Of a DNA stretch of 32,500 nt, positions 1-10,988 are shown piece after piece. Each line of letters begins with the position of its first letter. The first letter of the stretch is position 1. Below the pieces are notes generated by a model that made no database searches, was not told where the DNA came from, and saw nothing but the letters and a program-made list of their open reading frames with translations. Location of the stretch: assembly GCA_016946835.1 (NCBI GenBank), contig JACVTC010000026.1, positions 480,001-512,500 of the forward strand, in the 5' to 3' direction. This DNA is from Neocallimastix lanati (nom. inval.). Lineage: Eukaryota > Neocallimastigomycota > Neocallimastigomycetes > Neocallimastigales > Neocallimastigaceae. Made by a program: the position numbers and the translations under genes.

Positions 1-714
1 TTTAGAATGAAATTAAGAAAAATATATATATTAATATTTATTAATTATTCAATATAAAATAATAATATTTATATAAACAAGTTTTCATACATATTAATAA
101 TAAAATTGTTAAATTATATTGATTAACGTTTCAAAGCAACAAATTTTTTTTATTATTTTTAAAAATTTTTAAAAACGCTTTATATTTTCTTTAAAATTTA
201 CAATGAAATAATAAAAAAATTTTAAACCTTTATAATATAAATATTTTATATGTTTAATATATAAAAGATACATCTAACTAAAACATAAAAAGTGTATATT
301 TAAAGGGTATAGTCTTTTGTACTAAATTTTAATATTTATACTATATATATAGATATTTGCACTATTTTATATTATTTGCATTACTTTCATTATAATATGT
401 TTAAAACTAAAAGTTGCACAACTATATTGAAAATATTATTAGTAAAATATAAAAATGAATTAGATTTATGATTATAAATATTCAAATAATTATTAGATCA
501 ATAATTTTTTGAAAAATTATTATTGTTAATCATTAAGACTCATAGGAAAACTAAAGTATTAATAATAATAATATTATTATTATTATTATCAATGAAAATA
601 ATAGTATATTATTTTCCTTAACAGTTAAATTGGTATTAATTATTTATGTATTACTTTCACAATTTTCTATCTATGTAATAAAATTTTTTTTGAATATAAA
701 TTTTTTTATTGTTA
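1..714. other. AT-rich intergenic DNA, no gene seen
   Basis: No convincing open reading frame or RNA gene is visible on either strand. The stretch is A+T-rich, with short simple repeats such as an AAT/ATT run near 560-590. It ends at a tandem repeat array. Confidence 0.7.
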
Positions 715-1010
715 TTGTTTTATTTATTTAGTTTGTTATTTATTTATTTAGTTTGTTATTTATTTATTTAGTTTGTTATTTATTTATTTAGTTTGTTATT
801 TATTTATTTAGTTTGTTATTTATTTATTTAGTTTGTTATTTATTTATTTAGTTTGTTATTTATTTATTTAGTTAGTTAGTCTGTTAGTTATTTATTTAGT
901 TTGTTATTTATTTATTTAGTTAGTTAGTCTGTTAGTTATTTATTTAGTTTGTTATTTATTTATTTAGTTTGTTATTTATTTATTTAGTTAGTTAGTCTGT
1001 TAGTTTTTTA
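715..1010. repeat. 20-bp AT-rich minisatellite
   Basis: Seven exact head-to-tail copies of the 20-bp unit tatttatttagtttgttatt occupy 721-860. They are followed to about 1010 by copies interrupted with the variant segment gttagttagtctgttagtta. The variant appears three times, so the right part has its own higher-order organisation. No protein is encoded. Confidence 0.9.
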
Positions 1011-1600
1011 GTTATTACAATACAAAATTTTATTTAAAATTTTTGATGTCTTAAGTTTCATTATTTATGAATTATTTATAATAGATAAAATTTAATATAT
1101 ATATATTTTTTAATTTATATTACTTTTATTAAATTTTCCTATTCTCTTTTTTTTACATATTTTTTTTTCTTAATTTATATTTTATTAAATTTTCCTATTT
1201 TCTTTTTTACATATTTTTTTATAAATCAAAAGTTTCCCTTCTTTAATTATCTTAGCATGATAAAAAAATAATTTTATTGATAATATATATATACACAATT
1301 TTTTTTTTCATTTATAATAAATTTTATTTAGTTTTATATTTATTTTGACCTAGATATATATAATATATTAATTAATTAATAAATAGAAAAAAAGTATAAA
1401 CTCTTTTAAATAACTTATTAAATTGATAGATAATAATTTGTAAAAATTTAATTTATTTATAAATAAAATACTATTTATTTATTTATTTATTTTTTATTTA
1501 TTTATTTACTAATTTTTAAAAACAAAATATAAAAATGATCAACTACCTTAAATAAAAAATTAAAAAGAGATATATTTAATTATTAAAATAAAATACATAT

Positions 1601-1641
<41 letters not shown>

Positions 1642-1784
1642 ATTTTTAATTATTTACATTTTTATATTTATAATTAGTTTTTATTAATGTATTCTAAATT
1701 AAAAAGAAATATATAAATAATATATATATATTAAATCTTTTACAAATAAAATAACGAAAATATCGAGATACTTCTAATAAGTAA
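1011..1784. other. AT-rich intergenic DNA with homopolymer tract
   Basis: I see no gene here. It contains (TTTA)n patches near 1470-1505 and a T-tract of about 34 bases near 1604-1637. The segment ends about 20 bases before the relic reading frame at 1785. Confidence 0.6.
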
Positions 1785-2195
1785 AAAAAAATAGCAAGCA
1801 ATGATACTGAAGAAGAAGAAACTAAAATATCAAATAAGGAAAATCAAAAAAAAAAAAAAAAAAAAAAAAATAGTAATACTGAAGAGATTACATCAAAAAA
1901 TACTTTAAATAATTCATCAAATCATATCAGTGGAAATGAAAATGTTAATAATATGATTCCAATTAATTTAACAGATACCATAATAAAAGAAAATTTCGAA
2001 ATAAATGATATTCCAATAGAGACTTCCAGTGTTATATATAACTCAGAAATAAATAATATCAATACTAATATAGAAGACACTTGAAGTAAAATTAAAAATG
2101 CAAATACAAATACAAATTTGAATTTTACTTTTCTTGATTTATTTAGTAGTAAGGAAAGTTTTAATAATATTGATAAAATAGTATTAAAAAATTAA
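1785..2195 (+). pseudogene. Relic of an Asn-rich membrane-protein gene
   Basis: One frame runs from after the TAA at 1782 to the TAA at 2193-2195, broken only by a TGA at 2082-2084, and it has no suitable start codon. The translation is rich in N, S, T and E, and includes a lysine run encoded by the A-tract around 1846-1870. Two short motifs match the intact gene at 4255-5322 in the same order: ISGNEN, and DIPIETSS against DIPIESS. The transmembrane segment and basic cytoplasmic tail of the paralogues are not recognisable. I read it as a decayed, 3'-truncated copy of that gene family. A fragmentary exon of a larger gene is possible but less likely. Confidence 0.55.
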
Positions 2196-2484
2196 AATAA
2201 TTATATAATAAATATAATTGTCAATACTTATATAATATTGATTATTATATTATTAAAAAAAATATAATATCCAAAATTTTAAGAGTAGAAATATTCAATT
2301 AAATATATAAATATTGGTTTGAGATATATAATATATACAATATTAAATAAAATATAATATTAATTATTATTTAAGCATTATGTTACTGTTTAATATAATG
2401 TTATACCTAAATTATATAAATAAAAAATGTTAATAAATGCTATAGAATAAAATAAAATAGAATTAATCTCATAAATTCAGATGT
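2196..2484. other. AT-rich intergenic DNA
   Basis: No gene seen. It links the relic gene to the 54-bp tandem array. Confidence 0.6.
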
Positions 2485-2985
2485 ATTATAACTAAAAGTA
2501 AAAATGTTTATTTAAAAGAATATTAAAGTTAAGATATATTACAAACTATAAGTAAAAATACTTATTTAAACTTAAATATTCTTTTTAATAACCTATTCAT
2601 TATAATTATAAAACATGAAACATTTAAGAATTTTTATTTTCATTTTGTTTTATTACTAACTATAAGTAAAAATATTTATTTAAAAGAATATTAAAGTTTA
2701 GATATATTATAAACTATAAGTAAAAATATTTATTTAAAAGAATATTAAAGTTTAGATATATTATAAACTATAAGTAAAAATATTTATTCAAAAGAATATT
2801 AAAGTTTAGATATATTATAAACTATAAGTAAAAATATTTATTTAAAAGAATATTAAAGTTTCGATATATTACATACTATAAGTAAAAATATTTATTTAAA
2901 CTTAGATAATCTTTTTAATAACCTATTCATTATAATTATAAAGCATGAAACATTTAAGAAATTTTTATTTTCATTTTGTTTTATA
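2485..2985. repeat. 54-bp tandem repeat with higher-order block
   Basis: The unit begins with actataagtaaaaatattt and recurs at exactly 54-base spacing from 2659, 2713, 2767, 2821 and 2875. The last copy diverges into a longer 'spacer' (about 2900-2985) that contains the sequences cctattcattataattata and gaaacatttaag. The same unit plus the same spacer also occurs at 2485-2650. The array is therefore two higher-order blocks, the second with extra copies of the 54-bp unit. No open frame runs through it. Confidence 0.9.
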
Positions 2986-3148
2986 CTTAGAAAGATTAAT
3001 GTATATATTTATATATATATATATATATTTTTTTGTTTTGTTTTTGTTTTTGTTTTATAATTAGGACTGTTAATATAAATTATATATTTTATATATATTT
3101 ATACTTAATTCTATATTCATAATTGTAACTTAAAATATAATAAAATGA

Positions 3149-3189
<41 letters not shown>

Positions 3190-4254
3190 TATTATCACTT
3201 TTTTAATATAAATTTTAATTTATAATAAATACAAAATTTAAAATATCAAATAAGTAATTATATTTATTTTATATATGTATAGATGACTGAAATAATTATA
3301 ATACTAATTGGTTCATAATAGAAATGCCAAAAAAAAAAAAAAAAAAAGTATTTTTATTAAAAAAAATTAAATAAAACATTTACAAGAATATGAAGAAACA
3401 TCCATATTTAAGTTAAAGTTTAAATCATAAAAAAAATTTTAAGTATGATTATTGTTTATATTATTATAATTATTATAAAACCTATTAATAATTCTATATT
3501 TTAAAATTGAAGTATTAATAAAAAATATTAAAAAATTTACAATTTCTATAATTATTAAAGTTTTTAAATTTTTTAAAGTTATAATCTTTATCATTCAAAT
3601 ATAAAAAAAAATTAATAAAAAACGTTTAAAGATGAAATAAAAATAATATATATACATACATACATACATACTATAAATAAACTTTAATTAATATTATATT
3701 TATTTGTTAAATAGAGATTATTGACATTTAATAAAATTAAAATTATGTCAAAGTTGTACAATGATTATGGGATAATTTTTTAAAACTGATTGATTTATAT
3801 TAATATTAAGTATCATTAATTAAATAACCGAACCTTAATTTATATTTGTTTTATCCTGTTTTGTATTTTAATATTCCATGATCTATTTAACATCTTTTTA
3901 TTTTATTTTTTTTTTACTTGTATAATATAATAAGAAACAAATATATTAATTTAAATTTATTAAATGAAATATATAATGGGTTAAGATTTCTTATAAATAT
4001 ATATATTGATAAAAATATTTTTTATTTTATTTTATTTTATTTTTTATTTTTTATTTATTTTTTTTTTTTTTATAAAGAATATATTGAGATTAAATATCCA
4101 GTATTAATATTTAATAAAATTATCATCTTTGTAATTGAGGAAGTAATTTTCTTAAAGAGTAAAACAATTAAAATATTTGTTTATTACTCAAAATAATCAA
4201 TTTATAATTAAAAATTAAGTTAATACTATTAAAAATAAATTAACGAAATTAAAA
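2986..4254. other. AT-rich intergenic DNA upstream of the Asn-rich gene
   Basis: It holds a T-tract near 3160-3187, a short (ACAT)n run near 3652-3670 and TA-rich DNA. A hydrophobic open frame near 3918-4196 is read as a by-product of T-rich sequence, not a gene. A short ATG-initiated hydrophobic peptide frame at 3878-3919, followed by a GT, could in principle be a signal-peptide exon for the gene starting at 4255, but this is unproven. Confidence 0.5.
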
Positions 4255-5322
4255 ATGTATATAAATAATTCGGAGTACTTAGTTGAAATTAATTCTTCAT
4301 TAACAACAAATAAAATGGAAAAAAGGCAATATACTAATTATTGGAGAAGAAATAATTCAAATACCAAAAAATCTAATATTCCAGATAATAGTAATGAAAA
4401 TACATATTGGATAGATAGTAATAATAGTTATTGGATAGATACAAATGCAAACAATAATGATAATAATAACAAAAATAATAATAAAGATATAACTGTTAGC
4501 AATGATAATAGCGATAATAATAACAGCAATAATAACAACAGTAATAACAACAGTAAAAGCAACAATAAAAGCAACAATGATAACAATAGTAATAGTAATA
4601 ATATAACCCAAGATAATAATGTTGCTAATGATAATAATAATAACAAAGAAAACAATAATTCCTCAAATACCCAAACTCAAACAAGTTCAGATAATAAAAA
4701 AAGTAGTAATAATATAAATTTGAAAAATGGTGGTATTTCAAATACTAAATCAGCATCTAAGATCATATCTGGAAATGAAAATATTAAAGAAAGTAAATCG
4801 ATAGATAAATCCACAACCAATAAAAATTCTTTCAATAAAAGTAATTCAAATAATGAAATCAATCAAAATGATAATATAACAACTACTAATGCAAATATTA
4901 GTGAAGATATACCAATTGAAAGCAGTATGCCTACACCTACATCTTTTATAACTAATATAGATGGAACAAATAATTATAATGCTAATATTCCGAATAACAG
5001 TAATGTATCCACAATTGATACCTCAACAAATGCTAGTGACAAGCATTTATTTACAACCATTATAAGTCTTAATCTTTTTGTTTTATCATTATTTGCGATT
5101 GCTGCTGTAATGTTTGTTCGTAAAAAGAAATATTTTAAAAAAGAATATGAAAGAAGTATAAAGACTACTCCTAATAATGTAATAGATTCCTATATGGCTG
5201 TAAATTCCTTACCAAGTAAAGAAGATGCTAGTTATGAAATTATCACAACCTATCAAAGTATATTACCATATACAGAAAATCTTCAAGAAGATGAAGCAGT
5301 AAAGCCTGTACAAAATCTATAA
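4255..5322 (+). CDS. Asn-rich single-pass membrane protein, paralogue 1
   Basis: This gene encodes 355 residues with no recognised enzymatic domain. An N-terminal segment carries a dibasic site (MEKRQY, around residues 21-26). Residues ~45-200 are dominated by N, S, K and D in AAT/AAC/AGT codons. One hydrophobic helix spans about residues 265-288 and is followed at once by the basic stop-transfer RKKKYFKK (from residue 289). A ~67-residue tail contains YEIITTYQ and PYTENL. The topology suggests a type I surface protein with a low-complexity, potentially glycosylated ectodomain and a short cytoplasmic tail, like fungal Mid2/Wsc-type wall sensors in layout; that is analogy, not homology. No signal peptide precedes the ATG, so an upstream exon may be missing. 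Its paralogue starts at 10645 and a relic lies at 1785-2195. The function is unknown. Confidence 0.75.
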   Translation: MYINNSEYLVEINSSLTTNKMEKRQYTNYWRRNNSNTKKSNIPDNSNENTYWIDSNNSYWIDTNANNNDNNNKNNNKDITVSNDNSDNNNSNNNNSNNNSKSNNKSNNDNNSNSNNITQDNNVANDNNNNKENNNSSNTQTQTSSDNKKSSNNINLKNGGISNTKSASKIISGNENIKESKSIDKSTTNKNSFNKSNSNNEINQNDNITTTNANISEDIPIESSMPTPTSFITNIDGTNNYNANIPNNSNVSTIDTSTNASDKHLFTTIISLNLFVLSLFAIAAVMFVRKKKYFKKEYERSIKTTPNNVIDSYMAVNSLPSKEDASYEIITTYQSILPYTENLQEDEAVKPVQNL

Positions 5323-5710
5323 TATATATATATATAATATCAAAAATTTTATATCTATTATACATTTATTTTTAATATTGTATTTTTCATTTATATACAT
5401 TGTTAATTCATTATATATATAAAAGTAAAGGAAAAATATTAAAATATATAATAAATATATATATGTGATTAAATAATATGTTAATACAACTAAATAATAA
5501 AAAAATTATATATATATAATATATAAATTATTTTTTTTTTATTATTTATAAAATATAAGTTAAAAAGATATTAAATATATATTTATAATAGTTATATATG
5601 TATAAAATTAATTTAAAAACTTAGAAAAATACATATTTAGTAAACGAAAGCTATTTTATTATTAAGTAAATAATATATATATATAATGACTTTTTTAATT
5701 TGTTAATTTA
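5323..5710. other. AT-rich intergenic DNA
   Basis: TA-dinucleotide-rich sequence downstream of the Asn-rich gene. I see no further gene. Confidence 0.6.
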
Positions 5711-5889
5711 AAAAAAAAAAAAAAAAAAAAGTTATTATAAATTTCAGAAATTTATGTTTAATAGTTTAAAATATATATATCTTAAAATATATCATTTTAA
5801 ACATAAATTAGAAAATAAGATAAAAATAAAAAAAAAAGTTAAATAAATAAATAGTTATTAAATCTTTAATTTTTATAACATATAATTTA

Positions 5890-5925
<36 letters not shown>

Positions 5926-6075
5926 TTATAAATTTCAGAAATTTATGTTTAATAGTTTAAAATATATATATCTTAAAATATATCATTTTTAAACATAAAT
6001 TAGAAAATAAGATAAAAATAAAAAAAGTTAAATAAATCAATAGTTATTAAATCTTTAATTTTTATAACATATAAT

Positions 6076-6120
<45 letters not shown>
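5711..6120. repeat. Two tandem ~195-bp units, each ending in poly(A)
   Basis: The segment at 5731-5921 is repeated almost base for base at 5922-6120; only the A-tract lengths and a few bases differ. Both copies start with g(t)aattataaatttcagaaa-type sequence, contain tatcattttaaacataaa, and end in an A-tract of about 30-42 bases. Another A-tract (5711-5730) precedes the first copy. The poly(A)-terminated unit could be a retroposed sequence or a simple tandem duplication with A-tract expansion. No coding capacity is visible. Confidence 0.85.
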
Positions 6121-6125
<5 letters not shown>

Positions 6126-6248
6126 AGAAAAATCTAAACTTTACGCAATTTCAGTAATGTTAAAACAAATAAAAATAAATAAAAATAGAAAATAGAAAGA
6201 GATAATATAATATAAGTTATTATAATGAAAATTATAAAAATAAGAATA

Positions 6249-6283
<35 letters not shown>

Positions 6284-6689
6284 AGAAAAGATAATTGTAA
6301 ATATTAATTTATATAATGAAATTAGAAAAATATATATGTATATATAAGGACATTATATAAAATAATATTTTAAACATCGACATTTTTAAAATAAAATCTC
6401 TTTATATGAATTTTTTATTTTTCATTCTCAATATAAATTGAAAAATAAAATATAGTAAATAAATAAAGATTAAAAATTAAAGTTTTATATTATTATGTAT
6501 TTATTAAGAGTAAAAAGAATAAAATATGAAATAAAATATTTAAATTAAAAGTTATATAGTTAGTTAGATATTTTTATGAATAGTTATTATATATAGCTTT
6601 AATTAAATTAACTATAAAATATATTTAAATGAATTAAAAAAAAAATTTATATATATATGTATATATATAATATAATTTATTATAAATAT
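6121..6689. other. AT-rich DNA with degenerate repeat traces
   Basis: No gene seen. A segment near 6430-6480 (ending in agtaaataaataaagatta) resembles the repeat units on both sides and may be a further eroded copy. An A-tract lies near 6250-6282. Confidence 0.45.
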
Positions 6690-7085
6690 CTGGAATATCT
6701 AGAATATCTGGAATGTATATGAAATTTTAGAATAGCATATATTTAAAATATAGCATATTAATATGAATTTCGTCATTTTAAATATAAATAGGTAATCAAA
6801 AAAAAAATATATATATATATAATAAAGTAAATAAATAAAGATTAAACCTTTGATTTTAATGAATGAAGTATAGAAATATGTCTTTGTTTTTATTAATAAT
6901 ATTATTTTAAATATATGGAATATTTGGAATTTATTTTAAATTTTAAAATCACTTATATTTAAAGTAGTGTATATTAGTATATATTTCATCATTTTAAACA
7001 TAAATATGTAAATAAAAAAAATATATATATATAATAAAGTAAATTAATAAAGATTAAACCTTTAATGAAATATAGAAATAAAAAA
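6690..7085. repeat. Pair of diverged ~200-bp repeats related to 5711-6120
   Basis: Two copies, at about 6690-6885 and 6905-7085, share the order gaat...tttaaaatat...tcattttaaa(c/t)ataaat, an A-tract, a (TA)n stretch, agtaaataaataaagatta and aacctttgat/aaccttta, then gaaatatagaaata-type sequence. The core tcattttaaacataaat followed by an A-rich block and aaataaata...taaatcttta also matches the tandem units at 5731-6120. All four therefore appear to belong to one decaying repeat family. Confidence 0.65.
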
Positions 7086-8236
7086 AAAAAATTTTATTTT
7101 TTAACAAGAGATTTTTTAATTATAAAAATTTTTAATTTTTAATATAAAATTGAAAATAAAAATAATTTTAAAAAAAAAAAATAAAATATAATATAATAAA
7201 GCAATTAATTAATTAATAAATAAATATAATGTTTTAATAATATGTTTTTTTTATTACTAAATAAAAAGTCATTGTAAATTATCTAAAAGTTTATTTATAT
7301 TTATACTTATTGTATTTATTAATAAAAATGATTATCTAATAAACTAATAAATATTATTAATAAATTTTGTATTAATCTAATAGAATACTACTACTAAATG
7401 TTTTAAGTGTTATAATTTTATGTTTAAATAAAATTTAAAGGGAAATAAATCTTCTATATATATAAAAGATTTATTTTAAAAAAAATTATATATAGAAGTT
7501 TTTTTTTTATAGTATATCATAGCATTTGAATAAATATGGATTATTTTTTTTTACAACGAATTTATGATGAAAAATTTATTAAATATAATTGTATCATATT
7601 ATTATATTATATGTTTTTCAATGGTTCTACAATATAAATAACGATTTTATTTATTGATTTCTTCATATATTTATTTATTATAAATTATTAAACATTGAAT
7701 AATAATAAATAAATAATAATATACGAGATTCAAAATAAAGTGCATGATTTATATTTATTTACATCGAAAAATATTATTAATCTACAATTCTCTAATTAAT
7801 CTGCATATTAATTTTATATTTTATTAAAATATAATTAATATTTTATTGGTGAAAATGAAATGATCGTTTATTTAATTTTATTATTATTTTTTTCTTTTTT
7901 TATATATATGTATATATATATAATTATTTTGTTAATAAAAAATTTATATTTTCTTATTTTTACTGATTAATCTTAATTAATAATAATTTTGTTCATTTTT
8001 AAAATGATTTACTAATTAAATATTAAATCAAAATAAATTTACTTATAGTGTTCATAACTGTTGACAAGACAAATAGAATTTTATTTTTATTATAAACAAA
8101 GAATTGATTATAATATAATGATTCATTCAAAAATTTAAGTTTATTTTAATCCTATCTTTTTTTTATCAATTTATTTATTATTTTTTATTAAACAATTCAT
8201 TAGTTTGTTAAAAAAAAAATATTTAAATAATGAATA
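7086..8236. other. AT-rich intergenic DNA with one inverted repeat
   Basis: No gene seen. At 7443-7498 two alternative hairpins overlap. One is an 11-bp stem (7443-7453 with 7466-7476). The other is a 12-bp stem (7451-7462 with 7487-7498). Given the base composition, this may be chance. Confidence 0.4.
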
Positions 8237-8515
8237 TAAATTTTTTTTATTATTTATTATTTATTATTTATTATTTATTATTTATTATTTATTATTTATT
8301 ATTTATTATTTATTATTTATTATTTATTATTTATTATTTATTATTTATTATTTATTATTTATTATTTATTATTTGTTATTTATTATTTATTATTTATTAG
8401 TTATTATTTATTATTTATTATTTAATTGTTTATTATTTATTATTTATTATTTATTATTTGTTATTTATTATTTATTAGTTATTATTTATTATTTATTATT
8501 TATTATTTTATTTAT
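8237..8515. repeat. (TTTATTA)n 7-bp satellite
   Basis: About 280 bp of near-perfect 7-base repeats tttatta, with scattered variants (ttgttat, ttagtta). The 7-base period avoids stop codons and so creates a long open frame with a YYLLFII periodic translation; I do not consider that frame a gene. The reverse-complement satellite is found at about 13429-13570. Confidence 0.9.
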
Positions 8516-10644
8516 TATTACTAAGTATTGTTGTAATTATTACAATAAAAAAAATTTATTTTTAATATATTTTTTAATATAAATAATAGAAACAGAGAAT
8601 GCTATTTATATAAGATAATTTTTTTTTTTTTAAAAAAAAAAATTTAATATTTATATATTAAAATTTTTAATTAATTTAATTAATCTCATTAAAAAAAAAA
8701 AAAAAAAGACAAAATTATTACTTCAATTATTTAAAAAATACATACAAATTTATAGTAACGATAAAAAAATTTCTTTTTGAAATTTCCTATTCAAATAATT
8801 ATTATAATTTGACATTTTTAACTTTTTTTTTTAAATCACTATTTTTTAAAAAAAAAAAAAAAAAAAGATTTTATGTAACAATCAAGTATTATAATTATTT
8901 TATTACTTTAATTTGTCTAATATATTATAATTTTTTATACTTAATTTAAATTAATTAGAAAAAAATTTTTTATTGTAATACCATAAAAAACAATAATTTA
9001 ATTAAATAATATATTTTTATTAAAATAACAAAAATTCTTTTATTTTAATATTATTCTGATTATAGTTATATATTAATATTCAATTTGTTAAGTTTTTAAT
9101 TAAAGGTATTATAGTTTTTAAATAATAGAATTTTTTATTGTTCATTTATGTCAATTATAAAATTGATTGTAAATTTTAAATAATAGAATTATGATTTATT
9201 AATTCACAGTATATTAATTTACATGTACACAAATACAAAAATTCAGTGTCATTTGATTCCTTTTGGTAAATGAACAATTTACATTCATTTCTATTATATT
9301 TAAAAAAAATTCAAAAACATTTTTAAATATTATTTAAAAATTTTTGTTTTTTTTTATATAATAAAAAAAAGAGATAAAGTTAAAACAATAGAAACTTGAT
9401 TAAATAAATAACATAAAATTTAAAGTATAATATTAAATTTTTATTATTGTATAATATATATTAAAAATTTATAAAATTTGGTAGTTTTAGTCACCGAATT
9501 TATTAATATAAATAATAGATAATAATAAATAATATTAATAGATTATTAAAAAAATAGATTATTAATAATAAATAATTTTTTTTTCTAATTTATAAAAACA
9601 TTAATAATAAATAAAGTTTATAAATTATAAAATAATATTTTTATATTTTTTTTAAAAGTTCCCCATGAATATTTAAAAATATTGAATAAAGATGGAAAAA
9701 TTAAGTTTAAAAATGTTTTTTTTATGTATATTTATATATATATAATATTAAAGTACATTTAAAAAATATAAATTAAAATATTTTCTATCCACTTTATTTA
9801 ATATTTAAAACTTATATAATGTTACACAAATCCATATTAAAGGATATTTAATTAACGTAAAAAGATTTAACAAACGAAAAAGAAAAAATAAAATAAAATA
9901 AAAAAAAAAAAAACTTCTAAATTAAGAAATGTTAATCCTTTAATTAAAAAAAAAATTTTTTTAGATAAAAAAAAGAACTTTAAAAATATATAAAATATTT
10001 ATATATATATATAAACCTTTCATCTGTTTTATTTATTTTTTTTTTCTTTTTTTTCTTTTTTTATTTCGTTTTATACTATATTAATATTTAGTGCCTTATT
10101 TTACTTTTTTTTTTTAAATAATAAAAGAATTTATAATATTAAATCTTTAAAAAAAAAAAATAAAATAAGAATAAGAATAAAAACAAATAAATAAATATAA
10201 TTTATTTAAATTAATAATAAATATAATAATAGATAAAAGTTTGATAAATTACTTCATTTCATTATGAAATTTAAAATGAAGCATTTTATCTAATACTTAA
10301 TAGTTGAATAGTATAATATAAAAGAAACTTATTAATTTCTTAGAATATTATTATATTTCAAAGAATTTAATATATATAAAACAATATAATAAATTAAGAA
10401 AAAATAAAAAATAAAAAAAAAAAAAAAAAAAATTCTGTAAAATTTAAAATAAAATAAAAATAAATAAAAATAAAAAGGTAAAAAAATAAATAAAAAAAAA
10501 TATTAATAAAGATTATAAATTGATAAAATTCATCTTGGTTTTAATATATATAGGAAAAAAGTATTGATAAAATTTAAACGTAATACCAGCAAAGAAAGAA
10601 TAAATAAATAAATAAATAAATAATAACACCAATAGAAATAAATA
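8516..10644. other. 2.1-kb AT-rich intergenic DNA
   Basis: No gene, RNA gene or organised repeat is visible on either strand. It contains short A- and T-tracts (for example near 8610-8640 and 8840-8865), and the last 250 bases are A-rich with (AAAT)n patches leading into the next gene. Confidence 0.6.
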
Positions 10645-10943
10645 ATGTATATAAAAAGTTTTGAAGAAAATAATAAAAAGACAAAAAAATATGAATGGAG
10701 TAGTCAAAACGATATTGACAACACCTATGTGAATACTAAAAAATTTGAGAAAAGAGGTATCTTTGATTGGTTTGGAAATGACGATGATTATGACTATTAT
10801 AATGGTCCTGTTAATAATTATTTTGATATACCTCCAGGTATAATCAATAATCAACCTCCTCCTTCAAATTCAAACCAAAATCCATATACAGGAGGAAATA
10901 ATAATAATAATGACAATAATAATAATAAGAATAATAATAATAA

Positions 10944-10988
<45 letters not shown>

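Noticed and set aside
3281-3432. A possible further fragment of the Asn-rich family: a frame reading YNTNWF and later QEYEETSIFK, similar to YTNYW and KEYERSIK of paralogue 1.
   Set aside because: The matches are very short, in AT-rich codons, with a stop between them and without the membrane helix. Chance similarity is likely.
3918-4196. 92-codon open frame with long F/I/Y runs.
   Set aside because: The hydrophobic part comes from a T-tract with TTTTA repeats. The frame lacks a convincing start and shows no motif.
8205-8582. 125-codon open frame with a YYLLFII period.
   Set aside because: A 7-base satellite without stop codons in its frames; periodic translation is an artefact.
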